DNA of 6,207 bases, from assembly GCA_014379305.1 (NCBI GenBank), contig JACMMB010000299.1, forward strand, positions 1 to 6,207, in the 5' to 3' direction. This document shows, in pieces, positions 1 through 6,130 of the stretch (position 1 is its first letter; every line of letters starts with the position of its first letter). The stretch is from Akkermansiaceae bacterium (lineage in GTDB: Bacteria; Verrucomicrobiota; Verrucomicrobiia; Verrucomicrobiales; Akkermansiaceae). The position numbers and the translations under genes are program-made. The notes under the pieces were generated by a model. It was not told the origin of the DNA. It saw only the letters and a program-made list of their open reading frames with translations, and searched no databases.

Positions 1-1
1 A

Positions 2-484
2 AAATTCGAGCAATGGAAGCAGGGCCGCACCGGCTTCCCCATCGTTGATGCCGGAATGCGCCAGCTCCTTGCCACCGGTTTCATGCACAACCGGGTCCGA
101 ATGATCACCGCCATGTTCCTGACGAAAGACCTCCACTATGATTGGAAACTCGGCGAATCCTGGTTCATGCGGAAACTCACCGATGGCGAGATCGCCTCGA
201 ACAACGGCGGCTGGCAATGGTCCGCTGGCACCGGCGTCGACGCCGCTCCTTACTTTCGCATTCAAAATCCATGGTCACAGACCGCCAAATATGACCCGGA
301 TGGCGGCTACATCAAAAAATGGATCCCCGAACTTGCGGAAACCGATCCCGCGCTTTTTCAAAAACCCCCTGAATCCAACAAACCCATCGCCGACGATTAT
401 CTCCTCCCCTGCCTCGATCATTATGTCGAAAGAGATCGGACTCTCGCCATTTTTAAAAAACACAAAAACCCTTCCTTGCTTTAA
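2..484 (+). CDS. phrB: Deoxyribodipyrimidine photolyase, C-terminal part (5' end outside window)
   Basis: This is the FAD-binding C-terminal part of a DNA photolyase, the flavoenzyme that uses light to split UV-induced pyrimidine dimers. About 160 codons are visible, open from base 2 to the TAA at 482-484; the antenna domain and the start lie off the window. The visible part aligns by eye with E. coli PhrB: WKQGRTGFPIVDAGMRQL, then HNRVRMITA and FLTKDL, then DW, then NNGGWQW and TDAAPYFRI-like GVDAAPYFRIQNPW. By that alignment the Trp of YDW matches E. coli W359 and the first Trp of GGWQW matches W382, two members of the electron-transfer triad; the third would lie off the left edge. The first Asn of NNGGW corresponds to the flavin-contacting Asn378, which favours a photolyase over plant-type cryptochromes. 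It ends four bases before the convergent gene on the minus strand. Class I CPD photolyase is most likely; a related (6-4) or cryptochrome-like enzyme cannot be excluded without the N-terminus. Confidence 0.93.
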   Translation, partial: KFEQWKQGRTGFPIVDAGMRQLLATGFMHNRVRMITAMFLTKDLHYDWKLGESWFMRKLTDGEIASNNGGWQWSAGTGVDAAPYFRIQNPWSQTAKYDPDGGYIKKWIPELAETDPALFQKPPESNKPIADDYLLPCLDHYVERDRTLAIFKKHKNPSLL

Positions 485-488
485 ACCC

Positions 489-986
489 TCACCACCCGGC
501 CTTCCTCACCTCGCGTTCCGCCCTCTCAAATCCTGGCACCCAAATTCCCTCCTTCGCCATTTGTTTGCCATCCAGAGGGAAATGTTTTCCATCCAAAACC
601 TGCCTCGCCAAATAGAAGCAAACCCACGCCCGCCAGCTCCTGGCCTCCCCTCGCGCTCCACTCATACGAGTCGCCAAATGCTGGAAATGCCTCACCGGAT
701 TCCCTAAAAACCCACCGCTTCCTTCCGCCGACCTCTCCAAAATCCAAACCAAGGCGGAGTAGGGCGGCGGCCAATCTCTCAACACCTGCTCATCTCCACA
801 GAGCTCGGCGGAGAACGCCTTGTTGATCTGCAATATTGCCTGAGCTGGCTTCCCATCCAGCCAATACCTCTGTGCTCTCTCCAGCGCTTTGTAATAAAAC
901 CTTTCCCCGCCCGCTTCCCAGGATAATTGCGCCAGCTCGTCCGCCAACTCTTGATCGGGCAGCGGCAAGTAAGGGCAAAGCTCCAT
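489..986 (-). CDS. Uncharacterised 165-residue protein
   Basis: I do not recognise a named family. The reading frame is clearly protein-like: 165 residues, soluble, with no signal peptide or membrane helix, and rich in Trp, Leu, Ala, Glu and Arg, suggesting a mostly helical fold. Visible segments include an N-terminal CPYLPLPDQELADELA, a central ALERAQRYWLDGKPAQAIL followed by QINKAF, then a DWPPPYSALVWIL segment, GNPVRHFQHLATRM, and SWRAWVCFYLAR. The middle vaguely recalls the helical pattern of TPR-like proteins, but no repeat is demonstrable. I choose the ATG at 984-986. The frame stays open upstream to 1094, but that extension is Gly/Arg/Cys-rich, unlike the rest, and would fill nearly the whole divergent spacer. 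GAGGGG directly abuts the chosen ATG, too close for a normal ribosome binding site. The gene converges on the photolyase (four bases between the stops) and diverges from the phosphofructokinase. Similar proteins are, from memory, found in Verrucomicrobiota; function unknown. Confidence 0.72.
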   Translation of the reverse strand: MELCPYLPLPDQELADELAQLSWEAGGERFYYKALERAQRYWLDGKPAQAILQINKAFSAELCGDEQVLRDWPPPYSALVWILERSAEGSGGFLGNPVRHFQHLATRMSGARGEARSWRAWVCFYLARQVLDGKHFPLDGKQMAKEGIWVPGFERAEREVRKAGW

Positions 987-1103
987 CCCCTCAACAAACA
1001 CAAACCCAACCCCATTACAACCAAGCTCTTCAACCCCTCCGGTCCGATTCGCTCCGCCACTTTTTCTTGCACACACCCGCCTTTCCGCAATCATCCCGCC
1101 GCC
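987..1103. promoter_or_regulatory. Divergent intergenic spacer with presumed promoters for both flanking genes
   Basis: This 117-base spacer separates two divergent starts, so it should hold a promoter for each. No strong sigma-70 pair stands out on either strand. On the plus strand TTGCAC lies 17 bases before ATCATC, just ahead of the phosphofructokinase ATG, but the downstream box is poor. The phosphofructokinase start is preceded by CCGCCGCC rather than a purine-rich ribosome binding site. The promoter role is inferred only from gene orientation. Confidence 0.35.
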
Positions 1104-2327
1104 ATGAGTCGTTTAGAAGGAAAAGTTCTCGTCGCCCAAGGCGGCGGCCCCACCCCGGTCATCAACCAAAGCATCGTCGGCGTCGCCCTCGAAGCCCGGA
1201 AATTCTCCCAAGTCACATCGATCTACGGAGCCGTCCATGGCGTCCGCGGAATCATCGATGAAAACTTCGTCGATCTCACCCGCGAGACCACCCACAATCT
1301 CGAGCAAGTCGCCGGTACACCTTCCTCAGGCCTGCTCTCCACCCGCGACAAACCCGACGAGGAATACTGCGCCCGCATGTTTGAAGTCATGCAGGCACAT
1401 GACATCCGTTACTTTTTTTATGTCGGCGGAAACGACTCTTCGGACACCGTGCGCATCGTCAACGAGCAGGCCAAAGCCGCCAACTACGAGCTCCGCTCCA
1501 TCCACATCCCCAAGACCATCGACAACGATCTTGAGGAAAACGACCACTGCCCCGGCTTCGGCTCGGCGGCCCGTTTCGTGGCGCAGGCGTTTTCCGGAAT
1601 CAACCTCGACAATCGTGCCATTCAGGGCGTTTACGTCGGCGTGATCATGGGCCGCCACGCCGGTTTCCTGACCGCATCCTCCGCCCTCGCGCGGAAATAT
1701 TTCGATGACGGGCCGCACCTCGTCTATGTCCCCGAACGCCACTTCAACATCGAAAAACTTCTCGCGGATGTGGATCGCATCTACTCCAGGCTCGGCCTCT
1801 GCACCATTGCCGTATCGGAAGGTATTTCGGATTCCGAGGGGATCCCGATGATCACCAAATTGCGCGGAAAGGAAGAACGCGACTCCCACGGCAACGTCCA
1901 GCTCTCCGGCTCGGGCGCACTTGGCGACCTCCTCGCCGATTCAATCCGCGAGGGCTTGAAAATCAAACGCGTGCGCTCCGATACCTTCGGCTACCTGCAA
2001 CGCTCATTCATGGGCATCCAGTCGGATCGCGACGCCCGCGAGGCTCGCGAAGTTGGCGAAAAAGCAGTCCAATACGCCATGTGGGACAATGTGGACGGCT
2101 CCGTCGTCATCCGCCGCCCAGTCCTCGACTACAGTGTCGATTACGAACTGGTTCCCATTGGAAAAGTGGCTGGAAAAACCCGCCACATGCCTGAAAATTT
2201 CATCAACGCGGAGGGTAACGGCGTCACCGATGACTTCCTCAACTACTGCCGCCCTTTGCTCGGCTCCAATTTCCCGGAGCCACACCGACTCCGCGCACCT
2301 GCTGTTACAAGGATTCTGAAAGCCTGA
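1104..2327 (+). CDS. pfp: Diphosphate-dependent 6-phosphofructokinase (PPi-PFK)
   Basis: This cytoplasmic enzyme phosphorylates fructose 6-phosphate to fructose 1,6-bisphosphate. It probably uses diphosphate rather than ATP, which makes the glycolytic step reversible. The protein has 407 residues from the ATG at 1104, starting MSRLEGKVLVAQGGGPTPV. PFK landmarks occur in order: GGGPT at 13-17, GGNDSSDT at 108-115, PKTIDND at 136-142 with the catalytic Asp pair at 140 and 142, MGRHAG at 182-187, SEGI at 238-241 and GYLQRS at 296-301. Asp111 sits where E. coli ATP-PFK has Gly104, and Lys137 where it has Gly124; both are established marks of diphosphate specificity. Asn110 replaces the usual Asp103 before it, a variant I believe occurs in one PPi-PFK clade. 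The frame is open back to 927, but that stretch lies in the spacer and the neighbouring gene, so the 1104 start fits best. It appears monocistronic. An ATP-using relative is possible but less likely. Confidence 0.94.
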   Translation: MSRLEGKVLVAQGGGPTPVINQSIVGVALEARKFSQVTSIYGAVHGVRGIIDENFVDLTRETTHNLEQVAGTPSSGLLSTRDKPDEEYCARMFEVMQAHDIRYFFYVGGNDSSDTVRIVNEQAKAANYELRSIHIPKTIDNDLEENDHCPGFGSAARFVAQAFSGINLDNRAIQGVYVGVIMGRHAGFLTASSALARKYFDDGPHLVYVPERHFNIEKLLADVDRIYSRLGLCTIAVSEGISDSEGIPMITKLRGKEERDSHGNVQLSGSGALGDLLADSIREGLKIKRVRSDTFGYLQRSFMGIQSDRDAREAREVGEKAVQYAMWDNVDGSVVIRRPVLDYSVDYELVPIGKVAGKTRHMPENFINAEGNGVTDDFLNYCRPLLGSNFPEPHRLRAPAVTRILKA

Positions 2328-2360
2328 TCGGAAAACCAGCCCTCTATCTTAAATCCGGCT

Positions 2361-2391
2361 TCCGAGCGGTCGCTTGAGCGTACTTTTTTGG
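2361..2391 (+). terminator. Possible weak terminator after the phosphofructokinase gene
   Basis: About 35 bases after the phosphofructokinase stop there is a short hairpin (CGAGC, loop GGTC, GCTTG, with one G-T pair). A T-run follows after about seven intervening bases. The stem is only five pairs and the gap to the T-run is long, so this is a weak candidate. A second small hairpin (TTGGC/GCCAA) follows immediately near 2389-2402. Position and orientation, between two convergent genes, make termination here plausible. Confidence 0.28.
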
Positions 2392-2421
2392 CCCGGAGCC
2401 AAGGACAGCCCGTGTTCTATT

Positions 2422-2592
2422 TCAACGCTTGGATTTTCCTTTGAAATCGCTTTCTTCCGTCACGCTGGTATCGGACTTTAGAAAACCCAGCTTTGTCGCC
2501 AAACCTCTGAAAGCGTCGTATCCCAACACCATCCCTCCCAAAACACCAAGATGGAAAAGCACGGACAGGATTTGTTTTGCGGATTTACTCAT
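2422..2592 (-). CDS. Small predicted single-pass membrane protein, 56 residues
   Basis: This short frame was found by reading the minus strand: ATG at 2590-2592 to TGA at 2422-2424. The protein opens with MSKSAKQ, continues with a hydrophobic run at about residues 8-26 (ILSVLFHLGVLGGMVLGY), then an amphipathic stretch (AFRGLATKLGFLKSD), and ends in a charged tail (TEESDFKGKSKR). The layout, a basic N-terminus, one helix and a charged C-terminus, fits a single-pass inner-membrane protein. The hydrophobic run has no convincing signal-peptidase site. GAGG lies two bases before the ATG, which is closer than usual. It sits downstream of the FKBP gene on the same strand but beyond an intrinsic terminator, so it probably has its own promoter; TAAAAT about 15 bases upstream of the ATG could be a -10 box. 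An overlapping plus-strand frame (2429-2623) looks less protein-like. Family and function are not recognised. Confidence 0.5.
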   Translation of the reverse strand: MSKSAKQILSVLFHLGVLGGMVLGYDAFRGLATKLGFLKSDTSVTEESDFKGKSKR

Positions 2593-2670
2593 AGCCTCAA
2601 ATCATTTTAGAGCCGTAGAATAATCAACATTTCCGTAATTTGACATCCTTTTTCCCACAAAAGCCTGAAA

Positions 2671-2704
2671 AGCGAAAACCTCCCCCAGTCGCAACTGGCG
2701 GAGG
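2671..2704 (-). terminator. Intrinsic terminator of the FKBP isomerase gene
   Basis: Read on the minus strand, an 11-base stem CCTCCGCCAGT / ACTGGGGGAGG with one G-G mismatch closes a four-base TGCG loop (2679-2704). TTTTCGCTTTT follows immediately. It begins about 30 bases after the FKBP stop codon. GC-rich stem, tight loop and T-rich tail together make a good factor-independent terminator. It separates the FKBP gene from the small membrane-protein gene further along. Confidence 0.75.
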
Positions 2705-2734
2705 CTCTGAAAAACCCAAGAGCTGTTTGAATGC

Positions 2735-3595
2735 TCACTCCGCTGCGGGAACCGGCACCGGGAAACCAGCGCCTTCCGGAGCGGCGGGCTTGTCCTCGAT
2801 TTTCACCAATTCCAGCTCGAAGATCAGCGTCGTATTCGGCGCGATTTCCGCACTGCGGCGCTCCTCGCCATAAGCCAGTCCGCTTGGAATGAAGAGTTTC
2901 CATTTCGCACCGACGGGCATGGTCGTAAGCGCCTCCTTGAATCCCGGAATCACCTCCAAAGTCATCGGCACCGGTGTTCCCTCAGGCGATTGATCGAACA
3001 CCTTGCCATCGATCAGCGTCCCTTTGTAATTCACTAAAAACTGCTTGTTGCTCTCCGCCCCCTCTTTCGGAGCGGCGTATTTTTCCTCTCCGCCTTTTTC
3101 AAGAACCTCATATTGCAGGCCGCTTTTCGTAGTGATCACACCGTCGCGTTTTCCGTTCTCTTCGAGAAATTTCTTGCCGGTCTCAAGATTCTTCCCTGCC
3201 GAATCCTTCTCACGCTGCTGCAACACCGAGCCTAAAGCAGTCATCGCCGCCTGCAGGCGCGCTTGGGGGACATCCGGCTCTTTCCCGGCCGTGGCGGCTT
3301 TGAACCCTTTGACAAAACTATCGACATCGATGTCAGCCTCACCCACGCCATAGCGGCTCAATTGCTGGCCGGATTGGAAACCGAAACCGTAGGAGGAATC
3401 GACTTTGATCTCCTCGGGACTCACCGGTGGTGCGGGAACCTCCGTGACGGCGGCTTCTTTCGGCGCAGCCTCCTTGGCGGGAGCTTCGTTCGTTTTTTCA
3501 GCGGGTGCTTCAGGAGTTTGGGCGATCGCAAAGCCGGTCACAGCCAGAGCGATCAGGCTTACCCGCGCGGCACTATTGTAGATGGATTGTCTCAT
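2735..3595 (-). CDS. Exported FKBP-type peptidyl-prolyl cis-trans isomerase (FkpA/Mip-like)
   Basis: The enzyme catalyses cis-trans isomerisation of peptide bonds before proline and helps fold proteins in the periplasm or envelope. The 286-residue protein starts with a signal peptide (MRQS, then a hydrophobic core at 12-24, cleavage likely after AIA at 23-25). An Ala/Pro/Glu/Lys-rich spacer follows at about 27-60. Residues 66-150 form a helical segment containing YGFGFQSGQQLSRYG, resembling the dimerisation domain of FkpA and Mip. The FKBP domain covers about 152-268. Residues matching the FKBP12 pocket are Tyr190, Phe200-Asp201, Val215-Ile216, Tyr242 and Phe259; Phe219 stands where FKBP12 has Trp59, a common bacterial change. 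The C-terminal tail is Pro/Ala-rich. No lipobox cysteine is present, so a soluble periplasmic protein is likely. The start is the ATG at 3593-3595, without a clear ribosome binding site. It follows ureD by 80 bases on the same strand, but nothing links it functionally to urease. A terminator lies downstream. Confidence 0.92.
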   Translation of the reverse strand: MRQSIYNSAARVSLIALAVTGFAIAQTPEAPAEKTNEAPAKEAAPKEAAVTEVPAPPVSPEEIKVDSSYGFGFQSGQQLSRYGVGEADIDVDSFVKGFKAATAGKEPDVPQARLQAAMTALGSVLQQREKDSAGKNLETGKKFLEENGKRDGVITTKSGLQYEVLEKGGEEKYAAPKEGAESNKQFLVNYKGTLIDGKVFDQSPEGTPVPMTLEVIPGFKEALTTMPVGAKWKLFIPSGLAYGEERRSAEIAPNTTLIFELELVKIEDKPAAPEGAGFPVPVPAAE

Positions 3596-3675
3596 ATTTT
3601 GTAAATGTGTCCGGGCACCCTAGGAGGCGCTTTGAAACCTGTCCAGAACCGCTTTCCAACTATTTGCGGCCATTT

Positions 3676-4509
3676 TCACATGAAGATCCGCCCCAGATTC
3701 GGCACCGTCATCCCCGCGTTTCCATAAAGCAGTGCCCGCGATTTCTCCACCAATCCCCTCGCCGCCAGACTGTCCCGGCACAGCGCCCGCAACACCATCA
3801 CGCTCCCCTCCAAGCGTCCATGGCCCATATAAACATCCTCTCCCCCCAGCTTGTCCAACTCCGCTCCCGGCCAGGCATCTATCATCCTCCCCGCCACGTA
3901 AACCGACACATAATGCCCGGCCTCGAACATCGCCTTGATCCCCTCCAGGCCATCCCCGGCCCCGCGCATCTCATACCGTTCCCTCGCCATCAGCCTGCCA
4001 TCCACCTTCAGATCCAGCTCCCACCTCAGCCGTTCATATTCGAAAACCTCCCCCCTCGCCACCCGCCCCGGCGAAATCCAATCCACAAACAGCAACCCCG
4101 CCCCCGCCTCCAATTCAATCTCCGTCCGCTGCTCATAATTCGCCCCCGCATGTGGAATAAACGCCTCTGGAATCCATTCAAAAAAACCACCCGCCGCCAC
4201 TGAAAACTTCTGCCTGTTCACCGCCGCCTTCCCCGATCGCGTCCTGAACACCCGCGAAGCAGCCGGCGTACTCATCACCAGCTTCGCTCCGCTACACACC
4301 TCCACCTCGCTCACCAGACTGTCCCCGTCGAAAAACCCCGCCGTCGGATTCACCACCGACACCACCAGACACCCCGCATCCACATGCGGCTTGCTCAGAT
4401 GCACCGGTGCCCGGAAACTCTGCTCCGCCAGAAACGGCACCCCATCCTCCCGCACCTCGCAGCGCAGCCGCAAATGCCCGCTAACCGAATTTCCCGTCAG
4501 CTCCTCCAT
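3676..4509 (-). CDS. ureD: Urease accessory protein UreD (UreH)
   Basis: UreD binds apo-urease and, with UreF and UreG, forms the complex that inserts nickel and carbon dioxide into the active site. The protein has 277 residues from the ATG at 4507-4509, near the usual UreD length. Family traits seen are the early NPTAGFFDGDSL (residues 54-65), matching the typical N-P-x-x-G-x-x-x-G-D pattern. STPAASRVFRTR follows at 80-91, then EWIPEAFIPHAGA (111-123), the common E-W-L/I-P-x segment, and YEQRTEIEL. The ATG overlaps the ureG stop by one base (TGATG), a classic coupling arrangement. A GTG codon just before it (4510-4512) would add one residue and cannot be excluded. It is the last gene of the accessory block; no convincing terminator was seen in the 80 bases after it. 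UreD sequences diverge strongly, so the call rests on these motifs plus position. Confidence 0.93.
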   Translation of the reverse strand: MEELTGNSVSGHLRLRCEVREDGVPFLAEQSFRAPVHLSKPHVDAGCLVVSVVNPTAGFFDGDSLVSEVEVCSGAKLVMSTPAASRVFRTRSGKAAVNRQKFSVAAGGFFEWIPEAFIPHAGANYEQRTEIELEAGAGLLFVDWISPGRVARGEVFEYERLRWELDLKVDGRLMARERYEMRGAGDGLEGIKAMFEAGHYVSVYVAGRMIDAWPGAELDKLGGEDVYMGHGRLEGSVMVLRALCRDSLAARGLVEKSRALLYGNAGMTVPNLGRIFM

Positions 4510-5177
4510 CACACGAAAAAATATTCCTGTCTCAGCCAGCCCAGCAGCTCCGCCTGCCCCTTCCCTGATTTTAAATCGGCGAAAATCACCGGCCGCTCGC
4601 CCCGCTGCACCTTCGCATCCCGCGCCATCAGCTCCAGATCCGCCCCCACATACGGCGCCAGCTCCACCTTGTTCACCAGCAGCAGATCACTCGTCCGGAT
4701 CGCCGGCCCGCCCTTGCGCGGGATCTTGTCCCCCTCCGCCACATCGATCACATAAATATACGCATCCACCAGCTCCGGTGAAAACGTCGCCGACAGATTA
4801 TCCCCCCCGCTCTCGATCAGGATCAGCTCCAGATCCGCATGCCGGTTTTCCAGATCCACCACCGCCGCCATATTCATACTCGTATCATCGCGGATCGCCG
4901 TATGCGGACAGCCCCCCGTCTCCACCCCGATCACCCGATCCGCCGGCAGCACCTGCGCCCGCAGCAGAAACTCCGCATCCTCCCGCGTGTAGATATCATT
5001 GGTAATTACCGCCAGCGAAACCTCCTCCTTCAGCCACTCGCACAGCCGCAGCACACACATCGTCTTGCCCGATCCCACCGGCCCGCCAATCCCCAGCCGG
5101 AACGGCCGTTTCCTCGCGTTATTCTTCGCCACATTCTCCGCCTCAGGAAATGAAAAGTCGTTCATTGGCAAAAGCAT
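4509..5177 (-). CDS. ureG: Urease accessory GTPase UreG
   Basis: UreG is the SIMIBI-class GTPase whose GTP-dependent dimer carries nickel to the apo-urease complex. The 222-residue protein shows the whole signature. The P-loop GPVGSGKT is at 32-39 and TNDIYTREDAE at 59-69. The metal-binding ETGGCPHTAIRDD is at 86-98, with Cys90 and His92 of the CPH motif. ESGGDNL follows at 122-128 and the guanine-recognition motif NKVEL at 169-173. The last is unusual in having Glu where NKxD normally has Asp. The short N-terminus lacks the His-rich extension seen in some UreG proteins. The start is uncertain: ATG at 5175-5177 or a second ATG at 5163-5165 four codons later, neither with a clear ribosome binding site. 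Either way it overlaps the 3' end of ureF (by 35 or 23 bases), and its stop overlaps the ureD start, so translation of the three genes is probably coupled. Confidence 0.97.
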   Translation of the reverse strand: MLLPMNDFSFPEAENVAKNNARKRPFRLGIGGPVGSGKTMCVLRLCEWLKEEVSLAVITNDIYTREDAEFLLRAQVLPADRVIGVETGGCPHTAIRDDTSMNMAAVVDLENRHADLELILIESGGDNLSATFSPELVDAYIYVIDVAEGDKIPRKGGPAIRTSDLLLVNKVELAPYVGADLELMARDAKVQRGERPVIFADLKSGKGQAELLGWLRQEYFFV

Positions 5178-5805
5178 GTCTTAGCGCCGCGATCTCTAGC
5201 AACGGATTAAAAAATCCATCCACCTCCCGCAGCACCGCCGCGTCCACCTCCCCGCCCAGCTCCCCCAGCACCCGGTATAGAATCCCCTGGCAAGCCGTCT
5301 GCCCGATCCGCATCAGCTTCATCGCCGCCGCCGTCCCCGCCACCACCGCCTGATAGGCAAACGCCCTCCCCGCCACCCCCACCGCCAGCTCCCGCAGCTC
5401 CAGCGCCGTCACCACCAGATGATGACTCCGCGGACAGCTCCGCCGATGCCCCGTCACCAGCTCCCCGCCATCCAGCCGCCACAGCAGCTCCAGCCGCTGC
5501 GATCCCACCCGCCGGCTCGCATCCCGCAGCTCCGCCGCAATCCGCCACCCATCCAGCTCCCCATCCAGTTCCACCAAAGCCCCCGCATCCCCCGCCGCCG
5601 CCGCCCCATGCGCCCGCGCGAAAAACGGCAGCTCGAAGCGCAGCAAACCCGGCACCACCTGCTTGCTTAAAAACCGCTCCAGGCCCTCCCCATCCCGCAC
5701 CACTCCCGCCCTCACCAGCTCCTCCAGCCCATACGAATGCGCATACCCCCCCGATGGATACCCTGTATCATTCGCCTGCAGCAGCCACATCAGTCCGTCC
5801 TTCAT
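5143..5805 (-). CDS. ureF: Urease accessory protein UreF
   Basis: UreF is the all-helical scaffold that, with UreD, recruits UreG to apo-urease and controls its GTPase activity. The 220 residues match the usual UreF length. The N-terminal signature NDTGYPSGGYAHSYGLE (12-28) fits the family's D-S/T-x-x-P-x-G-x-x-A-H-S-x-G-L-E pattern. The conserved KLMRIGQTACQGIL lies at 163-176, and the end NPLLEIAALRHAFANERLFIS-like tail (from 200) matches the usual P-x-x-D/E-I-A through R-L-F-x-S terminus, so the protein is complete. The start ATG is at 5803-5805. GAGGG lies 13 bases upstream, slightly far for a ribosome binding site. It follows ureE by 22 bases and overlaps ureG. Codon use on the coding strand is strongly G-rich, with many GGG, GCG and CTG codons. 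Confidence 0.95.
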   Translation of the reverse strand: MKDGLMWLLQANDTGYPSGGYAHSYGLEELVRAGVVRDGEGLERFLSKQVVPGLLRFELPFFARAHGAAAAGDAGALVELDGELDGWRIAAELRDASRRVGSQRLELLWRLDGGELVTGHRRSCPRSHHLVVTALELRELAVGVAGRAFAYQAVVAGTAAAMKLMRIGQTACQGILYRVLGELGGEVDAAVLREVDGFFNPLLEIAALRHAFANERLFIS

Positions 5806-5827
5806 TATGAAAACAACACCCTCGCAC

Positions 5828-6130
5828 TCACCCGTGCGCCACCGCCTTCATCGGCGTGAAAACCACCTCCACCTCCCTGAACGCCCACCCCTCCCGTTCC
5901 AGCAACTGCCTCATACCCGCATCATACAGCACACGCAATGCCGCATCCGTCACCTGCGCCGGAAGATGCAGATTCCCCACCTTCCACCCCACCAGCGCCC
6001 CATGTTCCGCATCCTGAATCGGCACCTCATACACCCGCTCCGGCAATTGCCGCACCACGTAATCCTTACCCCCCTGCTGGAAAATCACACCCCCATCCTG
6101 GGCAACGAATATCACCACATATGGTAGCAA
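5828..6130 (-). CDS. ureE: Urease accessory protein UreE, C-terminal part, N-terminus missing
   Basis: UreE is the nickel metallochaperone that hands Ni2+ to the UreG-containing complex. About 100 residues are readable from a TTG at 6128-6130 to the TGA at 5828-5830. The C-terminal metal-binding domain is convincing: GWKVGNLHLPAQV (48-60) contains the His corresponding to the conserved nickel-binding His of GNRH. LRVLYDAGMRQLLEREG follows (65-81), then VVFTPMKAVAHG, the counterpart of the family's F-x-P-x-x-x-A-Y-G end. There is no His-rich tail. Full UreE proteins are usually about 150 residues, so most of the N-terminal peptide-binding domain is absent. Recognisable similarity appears to begin near VAQDGGVIF (about 6106). 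The first codons and the TTG start are probably not native, and an in-frame TAG sits at 6155-6157. Either the gene is broken by a rearrangement or the contig end is chimeric. Confidence 0.85.
   Translation of the reverse strand: MLPYVVIFVAQDGGVIFQQGGKDYVVRQLPERVYEVPIQDAEHGALVGWKVGNLHLPAQVTDAALRVLYDAGMRQLLEREGWAFREVEVVFTPMKAVAHG

Noticed and set aside
138..707. A plus-strand frame running from the photolyase gene into the uncharacterised gene.
   Set aside because: It is out of frame with the photolyase and antisense to the next gene, with Pro/Ser-rich low-information sequence.
987..1094. A 36-codon upstream extension of the uncharacterised minus-strand gene.
   Set aside because: Its Gly/Arg/Cys-rich composition differs from the rest, and it would consume almost the entire divergent spacer up to the phosphofructokinase start.
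927..1103. A 59-codon upstream extension of the phosphofructokinase frame.
   Set aside because: It overlaps the divergent gene antisense and has a Pro/Asn/Lys-rich, non-PFK composition; the PFK family start fits MSRLEGKVLVAQGGG at 1104.
2389..2403. Hairpin TTGGC/GCCAA next to the T-run after the phosphofructokinase gene as a terminator for the minus-strand small gene.
   Set aside because: On the minus strand the hairpin is followed by A residues rather than T residues, so it does not form an intrinsic terminator in that direction.
2429..2623. A 64-codon plus-strand frame between the phosphofructokinase and FKBP genes.
   Set aside because: It has no domain-like pattern, and the overlapping minus-strand frame with a clear membrane helix is more protein-like.
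3596..3675. Possible promoter or terminator in the ureD-FKBP gap.
   Set aside because: No hairpin with a T-run and no convincing -35/-10 pair could be identified; only the short CCTAGG palindrome stands out.
4391..5005. Long plus-strand frames antisense to ureG and ureF (also 3505-4203 and 5663-6127).
   Set aside because: They are extremely Pro/Ser/Arg-rich mirror frames caused by the C-rich strand; the minus-strand genes carry complete urease accessory signatures.
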